Part shown: piece after piece, positions 61,300-64,000 of the stretch
Layout of the letters: every line of letters begins with the position of its first letter
Position numbering within the stretch: position 1 is the first letter of the stretch
Assembly: GCA_910574745.1 (NCBI GenBank)
Contig: CAJTCE010000004.1
Span: forward strand, 164,951-228,950
Direction: 5' to 3'
DNA from: Lachnospiraceae bacterium
GTDB lineage: Bacteria > Bacillota > Clostridia > Lachnospirales > Lachnospiraceae
Length of the DNA stretch: 64,000 bases
Program-made: the position numbers and the translations under genes
The notes under the pieces: model-generated
The model's database searches: none
The model's input: the letters and a program-made list of their open reading frames with translations, nothing else
Told to the model about the DNA's origin: nothing

Positions 61300-62895
61300 A
61301 TGGAATTATTAAAGCTTGTAATTGTAGATGATGAATTGATTTTATTGCAGGGGCTGCTGGAAACCTATGAGTGGAACGAAATGGGATTTGAGGTTGTAGG
61401 CGCGGCTATGAATGGAGAACAGGCGATACAGGTCATAGAGGAAACCAGACCCCATGTAGTGCTGACGGATATAAGAATGAAACAGATCAGCGGTCTTATG
61501 CTTATGGAAGAAATACAAAGCAGGGGGCTGGACTGTCTTTTTATTGTGCTTAGTGCATACCGGGATTTTGAATATGCAAAGCAGGCGTGCGATCTGGGGG
61601 CTTTTGCTTATCTGCTTAAGCCTATCGAGGATGACAAGCTGATGGAAACCATGCTGGAAGCTCATAAAAAATGCATGGATCGTATAAAAAAGAGTAAAAA
61701 ATATGAAAAGATGGAAAATCTGATTTCCAATGATTCCAACAATTTTTTATCAATGATGATACATAAATATGTGAGAAATTATATTTCGACAGAACAGATG
61801 ACGGAAATTTTTGAATCCATCGAAGACGTGCCCGGTAAAAAGGATAAATTTATTACAGTCTGTGTCGACATGGATATCGTGTATAAAATCACGGATTCTT
61901 TAGGATATGAAAAACGTTATGCCTATATTTTCCAGAAGATTGAAGAAATGATCGGACAGGCACATTTTTATTGGAAATTTGAAAATGAAAACGGAAATAT
62001 GGTGTTTATTATCCGGACAGAGGATAACGGAACGGTTCATAAATTAAAAAATATCCTGGAAGAGATAGAGCGTGAGGGAGAAGAACCGGTAATTGTGGCT
62101 ATTTCAAGCGCCCGCAGCGGTGTGGAAGGAATTCAACTGAGCTTTGAAGAGGCCCATAACCGGTTTGCCATGATTGCCAGTGCGGATGCGGCAGGGACAT
62201 TTTCCGTGCCGGAAACCGCAGAGGGAGAATCCGGCCAAAGGGCAATATCGGACGTTGTCATAATGGTTGTAAACGCAGTTCGTAAAAACAGTATGGAGGA
62301 TTTAAAAGAGAACTTTGTGTCCTTTATTTACAAGCTTCCAAAGGAAGAAGAAATGCAACGGGGGTATATACACAGGGTAATGCTGAATGTGGATAACATG
62401 CTGATGGAATCCTATGGCATGACGGAAGAGCTTCGGAAGAAGTTTGAAGGATATTATCGGAACCTGACGAATTTAAGTCCGGCGCGGGCGGTGGATGTCT
62501 GTTACAAAATTCTGTTGGAAGTAGTAGAAATACGGAAAGACATGGCGCTTAAGGACGGGGCGAAGAACTATAGGGAATATATGCCGGTGGCACTTGCTTA
62601 TATTGAGGAACATCTGGATGATGAAAATTTATCTATTGTATCGGTTGCAGCCCATATTTATCTGAACCCTGTTTACTTCGGGCGCGTATTTAAGAATACA
62701 CTTCAGATGACCTTTAAAGCCTATCTCCTTCAACAGCGTATGGAGAAGGCGAAGCGCCTGTTAGAGCAGGGAAATGTAAGTATCAGCGATATCTGCGATC
62801 AGGTGGGCATTGGTAACCCATCCTACTTTACGCATTTATTTAAGCAATATGTGGGAAAACTTCCAAGCGAATATAAAAAGGAATATGAGGTATGA
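61300..62895 (+). CDS. YesN-type response regulator with AraC DNA-binding domain (second)
   Basis: I choose ATG 61300 (MELLKLVIVDDELI) after TGAGGGTG; ATG 61276 has no ribosome site. The 531-residue protein has a receiver (phospho-Asp in VVLTDIRMKQISG; Lys in FAYLLKPIEDDKL), a long middle region and a C-terminal AraC domain with NLSIVSVAAHIYLNPVYFGR and VSISDICDQVGIGNPSYFTH. Direct repeats upstream suggest autoregulation. The stop overlaps the kinase gene by four bases. Regulated genes are not obvious; the ParB-BMP and sugar genes are candidates. Confidence 0.93.
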   Translation: MELLKLVIVDDELILLQGLLETYEWNEMGFEVVGAAMNGEQAIQVIEETRPHVVLTDIRMKQISGLMLMEEIQSRGLDCLFIVLSAYRDFEYAKQACDLGAFAYLLKPIEDDKLMETMLEAHKKCMDRIKKSKKYEKMENLISNDSNNFLSMMIHKYVRNYISTEQMTEIFESIEDVPGKKDKFITVCVDMDIVYKITDSLGYEKRYAYIFQKIEEMIGQAHFYWKFENENGNMVFIIRTEDNGTVHKLKNILEEIEREGEEPVIVAISSARSGVEGIQLSFEEAHNRFAMIASADAAGTFSVPETAEGESGQRAISDVVIMVVNAVRKNSMEDLKENFVSFIYKLPKEEEMQRGYIHRVMLNVDNMLMESYGMTEELRKKFEGYYRNLTNLSPARAVDVCYKILLEVVEIRKDMALKDGAKNYREYMPVALAYIEEHLDDENLSIVSVAAHIYLNPVYFGRVFKNTLQMTFKAYLLQQRMEKAKRLLEQGNVSISDICDQVGIGNPSYFTHLFKQYVGKLPSEYKKEYEV

Positions 62896-63920
62896 AAATA
62901 AAAAAGCCTAAATCCGGCATTCAGAGAAAGTATTTGAAGTATATACTGGCGCTTCTTCTGCTGGCGCTTTTCATGTCGTCAATATGCGTTATCGGATATG
63001 TACACGGAAAACTGGAGACTGCCATTATAGATAAGTACAGCTTTATGTGCCAGAAAATGGGGTTTTCGCTGGATGGTCAGTTTCAAAAGACAGATGAGGT
63101 TACGGCAGAATGTATTTTGGACGAGGACATTCAGAAAAGCTTGAAAACGGGCACTATGAGCAGTGGGGTAGAACGTAATATGCTCAGTAAGCATTTTGCC
63201 TATATTGACTTGGAGGATGTTTTGGAATATTGCTATGTGGATAACAAAAGACATGTTTATACGCGTTCCTATTCCAGAATTACTTATCATACATTCAGAA
63301 AAAGTAAACTGGAAGATTTTCTTGGAACGGAATACAGCAGTACAAAATGGTTCTGGACGGAGGATACATTGTTTGAAACGGGGAGGCCGGCGCTTTTTGT
63401 AGGAAGATATGTACGGAATATGGACTATATCCATGAGCCCGGCATGTTATTTTTGAAAATGCATGATTCTTTTTTGGGCGATCTGATTCATGACGAAAAG
63501 GATGACGCCTGGAACGTTATAATCGGAATTGCCGACAGTAATGGAGATATTTGCCTTTCCAGATGTCCGGAGGGGATGGAAATATCAGAGCAGAATCAGG
63601 AATCGCTTTATTCATTGGCAAAAAAAGAAGGAAACGGTCTGTTTATGGATGGGGTAAAGGTGGAAGACGGGGTGCTTTCTGCTTACCGTCAAAAGGAAAG
63701 CGGGTTTCTTGTATTTGTGTTTGTGCCTAATAAAGTGCTCTATATGGGAATGGGGCAGATTCTTTTTGTTATGATAGGAATTTATTTCATTGTCATGATA
63801 CTGGCGGTAATTTTAAGCGTTCATTTTTCCAAGAGATTATCCAGACCCATTCAGGAGATCAGCAGGGCCATGGAGGGCTTTCGGGGAAATGACTATAATA
63901 ACTTCTCGGAATCTCAATGA
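62892..63920 (+). CDS. YesM-type sensor kinase N-terminal half, ending inside HAMP (truncated or disrupted)
   Basis: The frame encodes 342 residues: a membrane helix (YILALLLLALFMSSICVIGY, about 17-36), an extracellular Cache-like region of about 255 residues, and a second helix (ILFVMIGIYFIVMILAVILS, about 293-312). The start of a HAMP domain follows (RLSRPIQEISRAMEGFRGND), then TGA at 63918. The His-kinase and ATPase parts are missing. None of the three forward frames over the last 80 bases shows a recognisable continuation; each meets a stop. Either an insertion begins here or the gene is degraded. With the intact response regulator upstream, the pair may be non-functional. Confidence 0.75.
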   Translation: MKIKKPKSGIQRKYLKYILALLLLALFMSSICVIGYVHGKLETAIIDKYSFMCQKMGFSLDGQFQKTDEVTAECILDEDIQKSLKTGTMSSGVERNMLSKHFAYIDLEDVLEYCYVDNKRHVYTRSYSRITYHTFRKSKLEDFLGTEYSSTKWFWTEDTLFETGRPALFVGRYVRNMDYIHEPGMLFLKMHDSFLGDLIHDEKDDAWNVIIGIADSNGDICLSRCPEGMEISEQNQESLYSLAKKEGNGLFMDGVKVEDGVLSAYRQKESGFLVFVFVPNKVLYMGMGQILFVMIGIYFIVMILAVILSVHFSKRLSRPIQEISRAMEGFRGNDYNNFSESQ

Positions 63921-64000
63921 ATGAGATTCCAACCGAAAATTGACAACTGAATATCGTGCAGGAAAAGAAGTTTGAGAAAAATGGACATAAACATTGGACA

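Noticed and set aside
63921..64000. Group II intron or insertion sequence end
   Set aside because: No GTGYG intron start, terminal inverted repeat or transposase frame is visible in the 80 bases available.
1..64000. tRNA, rRNA, CRISPR array, prophage or restriction/defence genes
   Set aside because: None was seen on either strand.

Overview
The window looks like chromosome of a motile, Gram-positive, anaerobic gut-type clostridium, most likely a Lachnospiraceae (Roseburia/Eubacterium-like). This rests on gene order (codY next to a very long fla/che operon that runs into rpsB-tsf, as in Bacillus), strong AGGAGG-type ribosome binding sites, the clostridial flagellar set (fliY, cheC, cheD, flhG, flbD, PilZ) and paired YesM/YesN-type two-component systems beside CUT2-type sugar importer genes. 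All genes are on the + strand. I saw no tRNA, rRNA, CRISPR array or recognisable insertion sequence. No gene-free stretch exceeds 300 bases.

Layout. (1) 1-7793: the 3' end of a pilus or secretion locus, with the C-terminus of a truncated gene, a 792-residue protein with a type IV prepilin N-terminus, and a 1632-residue secreted protein with a threefold internal repeat. (2) 8016-11092: topA and codY. Good CodY-box matches lie upstream of both. (3) 11329-46098: a nearly continuous 35-kb fla/che operon, flgB-flgC-fliE-fliF-fliG-fliH-fliI-fliJ-ylxF-fliK-flgD-(TIGR02530 gene)-flgE-flbD-motA-motB-fliL-fliM-fliY-cheY-fliO-fliP-fliQ-fliR-flhB-flhA-flhF-flhG-PilZ-cheB-cheA-cheW-cheC-cheD-orf-fliA-fapA-orf-swrB-like-orf. 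A SigA-type promoter sits in front of flgB, and an excellent sigma-28 promoter match lies inside the operon upstream of fliK. (4) 46180-48212: rpsB-tsf with its own promoter, leader and terminator. (5) 48319-63920: an accessory carbohydrate and signalling region. It holds a YesN/YesM pair followed by a double-domain ABC protein that has lost its ATPase motifs; a GH3 glycosidase with a CUT2 importer whose binding-protein gene carries an in-frame stop; a cytosolic ParB-like/BMP fusion coupled to a metallophosphoesterase; and a second YesN/YesM pair whose kinase ends inside its HAMP segment just before the window edge.

How it fits together. CodY (GTP and branched-chain amino acid sensing) lies directly ahead of the motility operon, and sigma-28 is encoded near the operon's end, so nutrition and operon completion probably gate motility. 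CheA/W/Y/B/C/D and a PilZ protein supply chemotactic and c-di-GMP control of the motor encoded in the same operon. In the accessory region, the most unusual items are the ABC pseudo-ATPase next to a histidine kinase that has no extracellular sensor, and the ParB-BMP/phosphoesterase pair. Both look like intracellular signalling devices built from sugar- or nucleoside-transport parts. Neither is a system I can name.
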